NCBI RefSeq assembly: GCF_024198175.1
Contig: NZ_JAJVKV010000012.1
Coordinates: forward strand, 248,001-312,000
DNA: 64,000 nt
Direction: 5' to 3'
Source of the DNA: Pyxidicoccus xibeiensis
GTDB lineage: Bacteria > Myxococcota > Myxococcia > Myxococcales > Myxococcaceae
Of the stretch, positions 24,329-31,622 are shown piece by piece (the stretch's first letter is position 1; every line of letters begins with the position of its first letter). Both the position numbers and the translations under genes were made by a program. The notes beneath the pieces were generated by a model, which saw nothing but the letters and a program-made list of their open reading frames with translations, was not told the DNA's origin and made no database searches.

Positions 24329-24931
24329 TCAGTCCTCGTCTTCCGCCATGGAAAGCCCGTCCCAGCCTTCGGCCTTGTAGAGCCAGAAGCCGGTGATTCC
24401 CTCCTTGCGGAAGGCCTTGCGCACCGCATCGTCCACGAAGATGACGGTCCTGGCACGGCTTGCCCGGAAGAGCTTCGCGTCCTTGTCGATCTTCTTGGGC
24501 TGGAGGACGAGCTTATTGATGTGCGCGATCTGCTCCTTATCTAGCGCGCTCATGACGAGCTGCGACTTCTCCATGTCGATGGCGTCCTGGCCGCCCAGGG
24601 GATTGAGGATGAAGTACCTCGCCTCGACGGGAGCTCCCTTGTGGTCTTTGACCGTCACCGGCAGGAACTCCAGGTCCTTCGCCTTCAGGTCCTCCAGGAT
24701 GCGCCGCACCCGCTCTGAGACGATGAGGGCGGTGACTGCGTTATCCAGGAAGTCGTAGAGCTTGCGGCGCTCCGGCCACTTGCTCGAGAAGACGACGGCC
24801 GCGTCCTTGGGGAACTCCTTCGCCAGGCTCTCCCCTTCGTGGTAGCGCCAGTTCTTGATGGTGCTCTTCGGATAGCCGCTGATGTACGCGCCGCCGTTGT
24901 GGCCACCATCCAGAATCCAGTAACGCATCAT
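24329..24931 (-). CDS. Imm11-type (DUF1629) immunity protein, copy 2 (divergent)
   Basis: 200 aa, same architecture as its neighbours but the most diverged copy. Changes cluster in three places: the N-terminus (GGHNGGAYISGYPKSTIKNW), the central loop (DHKGAPVEARYFILN, then VMSALDKEQIAHINK), and the very C-terminus (GWDGLSMAEDED). Surface-patch divergence of this kind is what would be expected if it neutralises a different toxin variant; that is inference. ATG at 24931. Confidence 0.82.
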   Translation of the reverse strand: MMRYWILDGGHNGGAYISGYPKSTIKNWRYHEGESLAKEFPKDAAVVFSSKWPERRKLYDFLDNAVTALIVSERVRRILEDLKAKDLEFLPVTVKDHKGAPVEARYFILNPLGGQDAIDMEKSQLVMSALDKEQIAHINKLVLQPKKIDKDAKLFRASRARTVIFVDDAVRKAFRKEGITGFWLYKAEGWDGLSMAEDED

Positions 24932-24942
24932 GGGCCCCGGAC

Positions 24943-25545
24943 TCAGTCCTCGTTTTGCGCCTTGGGAAACCCGTTCCAGCCTTCGGCCTTGTAGAGCCAG
25001 AAGCCGGTGATTCCCTCCTTGCGGAAGGCCTTGCGCACCGCATCGTCCACGAAGATGACGTGCCTGGCACGGCTTGCCCGGAAGAGCTTTGCGTCCTTGT
25101 CGATCTTCTTGGGCTGGAGGACGAGCTTCTTGATGCGCCCGATCTGCTCTTTTTCCAGCGGGTCCATGACGAGCTGCGACTTCTCCATGTCGATGGCGTC
25201 CTGGCCGCCCAGGGCGTTGAGGATGAAGTACCTCTCCGCCATGGGAGCTTTCTTGTGGTCCTTGACCGTCACCGGCAGGAACTCCAGGTCCTTGGCCTTC
25301 AGCTCCTCCAGGATGCGCCGCACCCGCTCCGAGACGATGAGGGCAGTGACTGCGTTGTCCAGGAAGTCGTAGAGCTTGCGGCGCTCCGGCCAATTGCTCG
25401 AGAAAACGACGGCTGCGTCCTTGGGGAACTCCTTCGCCAGGCTCTCCCCTTCGTCGTAGCGCCAGTCCTTGATCTTGCTCTTCGGATAGCCGCTGATGAA
25501 GGCCCCGTCGTTGTTGCCACCATCCAGGATCCAGTAACTCATCAT
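24943..25545 (-). CDS. Imm11-type (DUF1629) immunity protein, copy 3 (toxin-proximal)
   Basis: 200 aa, beginning MMSYWILDGGNNDGAFISGY. It starts 14 bp after the stop of the AHH nuclease gene, the canonical position for the cognate antidote. It differs from copy 1 at only a few positions (for example SSNW, APMAERYFILNALGG). Its upstream sequence is unlike that of the other two copies, consistent with this being the ancestral position next to the toxin. Confidence 0.83.
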   Translation of the reverse strand: MMSYWILDGGNNDGAFISGYPKSKIKDWRYDEGESLAKEFPKDAAVVFSSNWPERRKLYDFLDNAVTALIVSERVRRILEELKAKDLEFLPVTVKDHKKAPMAERYFILNALGGQDAIDMEKSQLVMDPLEKEQIGRIKKLVLQPKKIDKDAKLFRASRARHVIFVDDAVRKAFRKEGITGFWLYKAEGWNGFPKAQNED

Positions 25546-25559
25546 GTTCCTCGTACGCC

Positions 25560-26480
25560 CTAGTACAGGGCGCCCCACTCATACTTCAAAGGGTCTTTCG
25601 CCGTCCCATAGGTGACCCAGGGAGCAGTGTGGCGACGGGAGGCCACCAGGGCCTTGGTGAGAGTCTTCCCCAGATCCACGAGGAAGTCCCAGGACTCGTC
25701 CTCCAGTTCCCGAAGCTTCTGGAAGACCTCTGCCTTGAGGTCGGGATGCTTTGCCCCCTTGTCCCGGGCCCTCTCAAGTCTTTTGGCCACCTGCCTCAGC
25801 TTCCTCATCACCAACTGCGTGTAGATGGGGTGGTCGCCCGGATGCTGTGGCAGCTTGTGGATGGGAACGGCCCACGTCTCATCCGCCAGCGGAATCATGT
25901 TGTGGCCGTGGTTGAGGTTGTAGTCGCTCTGCAGGATGAGCGTGAGCTGCCAGTTCTCGAAGCAGAGGCCTTCGTCGTCCTCGTAGTAGAAGGCACTGCC
26001 GGGAAGCATGTGGTGGGCCTCCCAGACGTACGGGTACTTCTGGCCCGCCTTCTTCTTCGGGTTCCCGACGTCCTTGGCCCCCGGGTTGAAGTTCTCCACG
26101 TGGTCGGGGTTGGGGAAGCGGAACGCCTCCAGGACCTTCTTCGGCACGCCCGTGTGCTTGTGGGCGAAGTCCACGTCGAAGTTCTTGAAGAGGGCGTTCC
26201 GCCCGCCGTCCGTCTCCAGGTAGTCGTGGCAGTTCTGCCCGTAGTAGGCGTCCTTCGCGAGCACGCCCTTCAGGTCCGCCAGGGTGCTCGCATGGGCGGG
26301 CTTCTTCGCCGCCCCCTTCTTCTTCTTCTTTGCCTTTGCCCGCTTCTGCGACGCGGTGAACTTCGCCTTCTTCCTCGCGTAGTCCTTCTCGATGCGCTCG
26401 CTGCGCCGCATGGCGGCAGCGGTCTGCATGTCCGACGCGGACAGGAAGCCTGGAACACGGACAGCTGCTGCTTTTCCCAC
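25560..26480 (-). CDS. AHH-type HNH nuclease toxin
   Basis: 306 aa from GTG at 26480 (GGAGG five bases upstream); ATG at 26501 with AAGGGG is an alternative. An N-terminal basic region (KKAKFTASQKRAKAKKKKKG, residues ~40-75) precedes the nuclease core: WEAHHMLPGSAF, YNLNHGHNMIPL and QHPGDHPIYTQ, the AHH/HNH-Endo VII pattern with the paired His of the beta-beta-alpha metal site and the downstream H..HP.Y. AHH domains are known toxin tips of polymorphic secretion systems. Here it is a stand-alone protein. It heads an operon with three immunity genes and is divergent from the DUF4150 tip gene. Confidence 0.82.
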   Translation of the reverse strand: MGKAAAVRVPGFLSASDMQTAAAMRRSERIEKDYARKKAKFTASQKRAKAKKKKKGAAKKPAHASTLADLKGVLAKDAYYGQNCHDYLETDGGRNALFKNFDVDFAHKHTGVPKKVLEAFRFPNPDHVENFNPGAKDVGNPKKKAGQKYPYVWEAHHMLPGSAFYYEDDEGLCFENWQLTLILQSDYNLNHGHNMIPLADETWAVPIHKLPQHPGDHPIYTQLVMRKLRQVAKRLERARDKGAKHPDLKAEVFQKLRELEDESWDFLVDLGKTLTKALVASRRHTAPWVTYGTAKDPLKYEWGALY

Positions 26481-26601
26481 GACAACCTCCGCGCGCAGCA
26501 TACCCCGCCGCCCCTTCCCCACCCAGGCCGGGGCCTTGCCGCCTCCATGAGCCCGGCGCTACCCTGCCCTGGGCGTCGAACAGGGCGAGGAGGACGCGGC
26601 G

Positions 26602-27066
26602 ATGAGCACGAGTGTCGGGGTAAACAAGCTCTCCGTGGTGCACGAGCAGACCAACGGCGTCACCATCGCCTTCCCAGATGTGTGCAAGACGCCCAGCCCC
26701 GCCGGACCGGTCCCCATTCCCTATCCGAATATCGCGAAGTCATCGGATACCGCGAAGGGTACGAAGAAGGTCTCGGTGGATGGCAAGCCCGTCTGCATCG
26801 CGGACTCGAACTTCAGCACCAGCACCGGTGACGAGGCAGGCACCGCCGGTGGCGGCGTGGCCTCCAGCAAGACGAAGGGCAAGGCCGAGTTCGTCAACTA
26901 CTCCTTCGACGTGAAGTTCGAGGGCAAGGGTGTGGCGCGCACCTTCGACCCCATGCTCCACAACGACAAGAACACGCCGCCGGCCCCGTTGCTCCAGGGC
27001 CCCGTCGTCGGCCTCGGCAAGTCCGCCGAACCGCCGAAGTGCGGCCTCTGCGAGAAGCACCTGTAA
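26602..27066 (+). CDS. DUF4150 PAAR-like tip protein
   Basis: 154 aa. The DUF4150 features are plain: TNGVTIAFPDVCKTPSPAGP, VPIPYPNIAKSSDT, VSVDGKPVCIADSNFSTSTG, and the Gly-rich turn GTAGGGVASSKTKGKAEF. DUF4150 proteins are PAAR-like cones that cap the type VI (or related contractile) spike and carry toxins. It has no C-terminal toxin extension, so the cargo must bind non-covalently; the divergent AHH nuclease is the obvious candidate. CDGCG-like cysteines (CGLC) lie at the C-terminus. Confidence 0.88.
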   Translation: MSTSVGVNKLSVVHEQTNGVTIAFPDVCKTPSPAGPVPIPYPNIAKSSDTAKGTKKVSVDGKPVCIADSNFSTSTGDEAGTAGGGVASSKTKGKAEFVNYSFDVKFEGKGVARTFDPMLHNDKNTPPAPLLQGPVVGLGKSAEPPKCGLCEKHL

Positions 27067-27309
27067 CGCGGCCCTGCCGTCAGACTGGCGGCGACTCGAC
27101 CTGACGCCTGGCCCCTCCTGACAAGCCATTGGGGCGAGCGAAGGCCGTTGCGTGTGCATTCCCTCCCTGCGGCCAGCCGGCACCGGGTGGTGAGCGCCCG
27201 GCGCGTCGTCACGTTTGGAGTCTCGGGCCTCAGTACGGTTGCGGACGCGGGATGCGCCCGAGGCGCCGCGCTTCGCACGTCGTGGGGCGATGGCCGTGGG
27301 AGGAGTCAC

Positions 27310-28059
27310 ATGGAGACACGGCAAGACCTCAACTCCCAGCCCGAGGCGGTGAAGTTCGTCGCCGGGCAGGTGGCGGAGAATACGAAGGAAAGCTGCATGG
27401 CCTGGGTGGCCGGTGGAGAGCGGGCCGCGGGCAAGGACCGTGCGGCACTGGTGAAGTCCTTGCGGTGGCGGCCGGGCGACAAGCTCACCATCGCGTTCCT
27501 CGACGGGGACCCGGGCGTGCAGGAGCGCGTCCGGCAGATGGCGCTGCGGTGGACCCGGCCGGGGCTCGCCCGGTTGACGTTCAGCTTCCTCAAGGACCCG
27601 GCGAAAGCGCTGATTCGCATCTCGTTCAAGTACGTCGGCTCCTGGTCCAACCTCGGCACCAGCTGCAAGGGGGTCTCCCGGAACGCGCCGACGATGAACT
27701 TCGGCTGGCTCACGCCCGAGTCGACTGACGAGGAGCTGCGGAGCGTGGTGCTCCACGAGTTCGGCCACGCGCTGGGCCTCATCCACGAGCACCAGAACCC
27801 CACCGGGGGGATTCCCTGGGACAAGGAGGCCGTCTATCGCGACCTGTCCGGGCCTCCGAACAACTGGCGCCGCGAGGACATCGACAGCAACCTCTTCGAG
27901 CCGTACTCGCGCCGGGAGACCAACTACACGAAGACGGACATGGCGAGCATCATGATGTACCCCGTCAAGAAGTCGTGGACGCTCAACGGCTTCTCCGTGG
28001 GCCTCAACAGGGACCTGTCGCCCACCGACGAGAAGTTCATCCATCAGCAGTACCCGTGA
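27310..28059 (+). CDS. Astacin-like (metzincin) metalloprotease without signal peptide
   Basis: 249 aa from ATG at 27310 (AGGAG five bases upstream). The zinc site is VVLHEFGHALGLIHEHQNP with HEFGH at 149-153 and the third His at 159, the HExxHxxGxxHE signature of astacins. The Met-turn is SIMMYPVKKSW, and a plausible conserved Tyr follows. No Sec signal or propeptide is visible, unusual for this family, so the enzyme is either cytoplasmic or exported by another route. It lies 68 bp upstream of the caspase-like gene, probably in one operon. Substrates are unknown. Confidence 0.82.
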   Translation: METRQDLNSQPEAVKFVAGQVAENTKESCMAWVAGGERAAGKDRAALVKSLRWRPGDKLTIAFLDGDPGVQERVRQMALRWTRPGLARLTFSFLKDPAKALIRISFKYVGSWSNLGTSCKGVSRNAPTMNFGWLTPESTDEELRSVVLHEFGHALGLIHEHQNPTGGIPWDKEAVYRDLSGPPNNWRREDIDSNLFEPYSRRETNYTKTDMASIMMYPVKKSWTLNGFSVGLNRDLSPTDEKFIHQQYP

Positions 28060-28127
28060 AGCCCCCGGGGCTCCAGGGCGGCGCGTGTCACGGGCCAGCG
28101 CTCGTGGCGCGAGGGGAGGGTGGTGAG

Positions 28128-30812
28128 ATGGCAACGAATGAAGAGCTGGCCGCCACCGACTGGGCCGTGGTGGTGGGGCTGAGTCGCTACCCGGGGCTGG
28201 GGAACCTGGACGGGCCGGAGAACGACGCGAAGGCCTTCCACGCGTGGCTCACACAGCGCGCGGGAGTGCCCGCGGAGCGCGTGCGCTGCGTCCTGTCCTC
28301 GGACCTGGAGTTCATGGCCGCCCCTCCGGGCGCCGATGCCAGGCCCGCTTCATTGATTCTCAGCGCCAGGCCGACCTCCGAGCGCATCGAGCAGGCCTTC
28401 GACGAGCTCTGCGAGCTGGCGAAGAGCAACGACGAGCGCGGGGAGGGGCTGCGCGTCGGCCGGCGGCTCTACATCTTCCTCGCCGGGCATGGCTTCACGC
28501 CCACGGGCGAGGAAGTCGCCCTGCTGATGGCCAACGCCACGCCCAATCGCACGTACCACGTGGCGGGCCGGCCCTACGCCAACTACTTCGTCAAGGCGGG
28601 CATCTTCGACGAGGTCGTCCTCTTCATGGACTGCTGCCGGGAGCGCTACCTCGTCCAGGTGCCCCTGCGGGTGCCGCCGTACGTGGACCTGACGGACCCC
28701 ACGTCGGTGGAGCGCTCGAAGATTCTCTTCGGCTTCGCCACCCGGTGGTCCCGCCTGTCGCGCGAGAAGCCCATGCCGGACGGCAAGGTGCGCGGCGTCT
28801 TCAGCACCGCGCTGGTGGCGGGGCTCAACGGCGCGGCGGTGGACGCGCAGGGGGACATCACCGCCCGCTCCCTGGCGGACTACCTCTACAACCACATGAA
28901 GAGCCTGCTGTCGCCCGAGGAGCTCAAGGACGACGACATCCCCAAGGAGCCCGAGCTCGTCTACGACACCAACCCGAACGCGCGCTTCCTCCTCCTCCAG
29001 GGGCACCCGGAGGCGTCCGCGCCGCGCTTCCCCGTCACCGTCCACCTGCGCCCGGAGGACGCGGAGCGGGACGTGGAGATTCTCGACAGCCGCCTCCACG
29101 TGGCGGCGCGGGCCCACGCCCCGGGCCCGGCGTGGTCGGTGACGCTGGAGCCCGGGCTGTACCTCGGCCAGGTGCGCGAGGGAGGACGGCAGCAGCCCTT
29201 CGAGGTCAGCGGCCTGCGAGGGCTCGAGGTCCGGATGCCTGACGCCGAAGCGCCACGCGAGGTGCCGCTGCGGGTGCGCACGGAGGACCCGGAGTCGGAG
29301 GTCTTCCTCATCGATGGCGGCTTCCGGCTCATGGACCGGAGCCTCGGAGCGCTGGAGGGCCGCTACCCGCCGGGCCTCTACAAGGTAAAGGTGCAGACGG
29401 GCGCTCGCATCCGTGAGCGCTTCGTGCGGCTGGAGCCCGGCGGCGAGCAGCTCGTGGGCAAGCAGGAGGGCGCCACGCTGCTTCGCGGGGTGGACGGCGC
29501 GGAGCTGCGCTTTCCACGCCTGGCCTTCGCCACCGCCGTCCCCCTCACCGAGACGAGCTGGTCGCGCGACGAGCACACCGAGGCGGCCGTCACGCACAGC
29601 CGCCAGGTGCATGCGCGCCTGGGGCGGGGGAGCTGGCTCTTCGTGCTCATGCGCACCTGGACCACGGAGGAGGCACGCGCCGCGCGGCAGGGGCCTCCCG
29701 CGCCCTTCGAGCTGTCGCTGCGCTCGCTGGACGGACGGGAGCTGGTGGACCTCGTCGCGGGGGGCGCCGTGGATGACGACCTGGAGGACCCCTGGGTGGC
29801 CTGCAACGTGGAGCTGGACCCGGGGACGTACCTGCTGCGCGTGGGCACCGAGACGGGCCTGAAGCTGGACTACGTGGTCGTGGCCTCGTCGGACTGGCAG
29901 ACGCAGGTGTTCCTCTGCCGGCGTCAGGCGCGCGGGGGGAAGGAGGGCGCGTGGGCTGGCACCATGCACACGTCCGTGCACATGCGGCGCCCCGCGCAGG
30001 GCTTCGACCCGGAGAGCCCGGGCCTGCGCCTCACCGAGCTGACGCGCATCGGGCTGCGCAACCGCCGCGCCATCGTCACCCCGGAGCTGCTCAAGGAACT
30101 CAAGGGCACCGAGCAGCGCAACCCCATGCTGGGCCTCTACGGGGCCCATCTCCTGATGATGGCGGACGCGCCGGACCTGGAGCTGGTGCGCAAGATGGTG
30201 GGCCACCTGGGCCGGCTGTTGGGGATGCACCCGGACGTCGAGGCCCTGGCGATGGCCCTGGGCGACACGCCCCTCAGGCCGGGCTTCTTCAGTGTCCCGC
30301 CGATGCTGCTGAAGAGCTGGGCGCTGGTGGTGCGCGAGACGGTGGCGCGCCCGGAGCTGGTGCCCCGGGACTCGCTGGCCTCGGCCGTCGCGGAGCGGCT
30401 GTGGGGCGAGGGGCCGTGGGTGGTCTGGAAGGCGCTCCCCCCGGGTGAGGCCCTCTCCGTGACGCGCCCCAAGGAGACGCGGCGCGCGCTGGACATCGAG
30501 CTGCTCGCCAACAGGCTCCAGGCCGTCCCCTCCCAGCGAATCACGGCGCTGCGGGACGCGAGCGCGCTGGAGCGGGCCCTCCTCGCGCACCTGTACGGGG
30601 TGCCGCCCACGTCGGAGGCGGTGCCCGGCGCCCAGCGCCAGGCCCGGCGCGCCCCGCGAGAGGAGCTGCCTCGCCCCACCGTGGAGAAGATGGTGCGGGT
30701 GCTCGGCGTGCCCGCGGCCTCGCTGGAGGTGGCGATGCTCCGCCTGCTGGCGAAGCTCGAAGGCGCCGGGCGCGCCACCGGGGCCGAGGCCGTTGCTGCG
30801 CCTCCAGCCTGA
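28128..30812 (+). CDS. Caspase-like (C14) protease with long C-terminal extension
   Basis: 894 aa. Residues ~10-260 form a caspase-hemoglobinase fold: WAVVVGLSRYPGLGNLDGPE with DAKAFHAWL, then IFLAGHGFTPTG (catalytic His121) and VVLFMDCCRERY (Cys169/170). The double Cys and the ERY sequence replace the usual DSCxSG. Residues ~290-640 look like beta-sandwich repeats, and the C-terminal ~250 residues are helical and unrecognised. The ATG has GGGGAGGG upstream. No signal peptide. Bacterial caspase-like proteins often act in regulated proteolysis or abortive defence, typically with a partner; here the partner is the metzincin. Confidence 0.82.
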   Translation: MATNEELAATDWAVVVGLSRYPGLGNLDGPENDAKAFHAWLTQRAGVPAERVRCVLSSDLEFMAAPPGADARPASLILSARPTSERIEQAFDELCELAKSNDERGEGLRVGRRLYIFLAGHGFTPTGEEVALLMANATPNRTYHVAGRPYANYFVKAGIFDEVVLFMDCCRERYLVQVPLRVPPYVDLTDPTSVERSKILFGFATRWSRLSREKPMPDGKVRGVFSTALVAGLNGAAVDAQGDITARSLADYLYNHMKSLLSPEELKDDDIPKEPELVYDTNPNARFLLLQGHPEASAPRFPVTVHLRPEDAERDVEILDSRLHVAARAHAPGPAWSVTLEPGLYLGQVREGGRQQPFEVSGLRGLEVRMPDAEAPREVPLRVRTEDPESEVFLIDGGFRLMDRSLGALEGRYPPGLYKVKVQTGARIRERFVRLEPGGEQLVGKQEGATLLRGVDGAELRFPRLAFATAVPLTETSWSRDEHTEAAVTHSRQVHARLGRGSWLFVLMRTWTTEEARAARQGPPAPFELSLRSLDGRELVDLVAGGAVDDDLEDPWVACNVELDPGTYLLRVGTETGLKLDYVVVASSDWQTQVFLCRRQARGGKEGAWAGTMHTSVHMRRPAQGFDPESPGLRLTELTRIGLRNRRAIVTPELLKELKGTEQRNPMLGLYGAHLLMMADAPDLELVRKMVGHLGRLLGMHPDVEALAMALGDTPLRPGFFSVPPMLLKSWALVVRETVARPELVPRDSLASAVAERLWGEGPWVVWKALPPGEALSVTRPKETRRALDIELLANRLQAVPSQRITALRDASALERALLAHLYGVPPTSEAVPGAQRQARRAPREELPRPTVEKMVRVLGVPAASLEVAMLRLLAKLEGAGRATGAEAVAAPPA

Positions 30813-30922
30813 GAAGCCCAGTCACGCTCATCCGCATGGGTGATTCCATACCCATACAGGCAATAGCACGTCATCCCTGTGTGGGATTGGGCAGACACGG
30901 CGTGATGAGCTATGAAGGCGGC

Positions 30923-31528
30923 ATGCCCAGGACCTCTGCTCTCTGCTTGTTTGCGCTGCTCACGTTGGCCGGCTGTACCCACCAGGTGCGGCCGAATCCC
31001 GCGCCCATGTCTTCCCAGGGGACGCCGCTGGCGCTGCGCGCGCGCTACTACATCTCACCCGAGCAGAAGGCACGCATCGACTCGGACAACTACTTCGCCC
31101 TGGGCGCCGCGCACACCTGGAACATCCACATCGGCGAGGGGCTCGCGCGCAGCTTCCCGCAGATGCTGGGCACCGTCTTCCAGTCCGTCCAGGAGGCCTC
31201 GGGCCCCGAGGACCTGGGCGACGCGGACGCGCTCATCGTCCCGGAGATCCAATTCTTCGACGTCACCGGCGGCGGCTTCGTGTCACGGCTGACGCTGAAG
31301 GTGCGCGCCCGGGGGACTGACGGCGCCATCCAGGTGACGGACCTGTTCGAGGGCACTCCCCGCCAGGGCAAGGGTGGCACCGCGTGGCTCGGCGGGGCGA
31401 TGGCGGGTGAGACGGCCCTGCGCCAGTCCGCGGAGTTCGCCTTCGAGGATATCCTGCCGAAGATTGCCACCCGTTTGCGGGAGGCCTTCGTCGCGCCTCC
31501 TCCGAAGCCGAGCGCGAACGTCCTCTGA
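30923..31528 (+). CDS. Lipoprotein, function unknown
   Basis: 201 aa from ATG at 30923, which gives a clean lipoprotein signal (SALCLFALLTLAGC); an ATG six codons upstream is also possible. The mature part has one beta-alpha domain with ALGAAHTWNIHIGEGLARSF and DADALIVPEIQFFDVTGGGF, resembling small periplasmic lipoproteins such as LptE-like or DUF4136-like families in outline only. A hairpin follows the stop, so it appears monocistronic. Function unknown. Confidence 0.6.
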   Translation: MPRTSALCLFALLTLAGCTHQVRPNPAPMSSQGTPLALRARYYISPEQKARIDSDNYFALGAAHTWNIHIGEGLARSFPQMLGTVFQSVQEASGPEDLGDADALIVPEIQFFDVTGGGFVSRLTLKVRARGTDGAIQVTDLFEGTPRQGKGGTAWLGGAMAGETALRQSAEFAFEDILPKIATRLREAFVAPPPKPSANVL

Positions 31529-31538
31529 TGTTCGCCCG

Positions 31539-31558
31539 TGCCTGCTGGCGTGCAGGCA
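31539..31558 (+). terminator. Hairpin terminator
   Basis: Arms TGCCTGC (31539-31545) and GCAGGCA (31552-31558) with a 6-nt loop, followed by TTCTTGACGGTTTT. It ends the lipoprotein transcript. Confidence 0.55.
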
Positions 31559-31587
31559 TTCTTGACGGTTTTCGGAGCATGACGTTA

Positions 31588-31613
31588 CTCCTGGTGAACC
31601 TTGTCACCAGGAG
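31588..31613 (+). promoter_or_regulatory. Perfect hairpin covering the ribosome-binding site of the next gene
   Basis: Arms CTCCTGGTGA (31588-31597) and TCACCAGGAG (31604-31613) form a 10-bp stem with a 6-nt loop. The 3' arm includes AGGAG, the SD, nine bases before the ATG at 31623. Folded RNA would hide the ribosome-binding site, so translation may respond to a ligand, protein or temperature. It could alternatively be an operator. Confidence 0.6.
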
Positions 31614-31622
31614 CAACAGTCC

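Larger units (their letters stand above)
23702..25545 (-). repeat. Three tandem copies of a ~615-bp immunity-gene unit
   Basis: The start codons lie at 24316, 24931 and 25545, giving unit lengths of 615 and 614 bp. The intergenic sequence GACTGAGTCCGGGG recurs before copies 1 and 2 and before the ketosynthase-like gene, so the unit includes the gene plus its 3' junction. At protein level copies 1 and 3 differ at about 7 of 200 positions, while the middle copy differs from copy 1 at about 23. Confidence 0.9.

Noticed and set aside
23714..25545. Possible assembly duplication of one immunity gene
   Set aside because: The copies differ at many positions and the middle one is clearly diverged, so they are real separate genes.
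28350..30590. 746-residue open frame on the minus strand
   Set aside because: Shadow of the caspase-like gene; His/Arg/Gly-rich with no recognisable domain.
30836..30855. Hairpin ATGGGT/ACCCAT after the caspase-like gene
   Set aside because: Only a 6-bp stem and no T-run; too weak to call a terminator.
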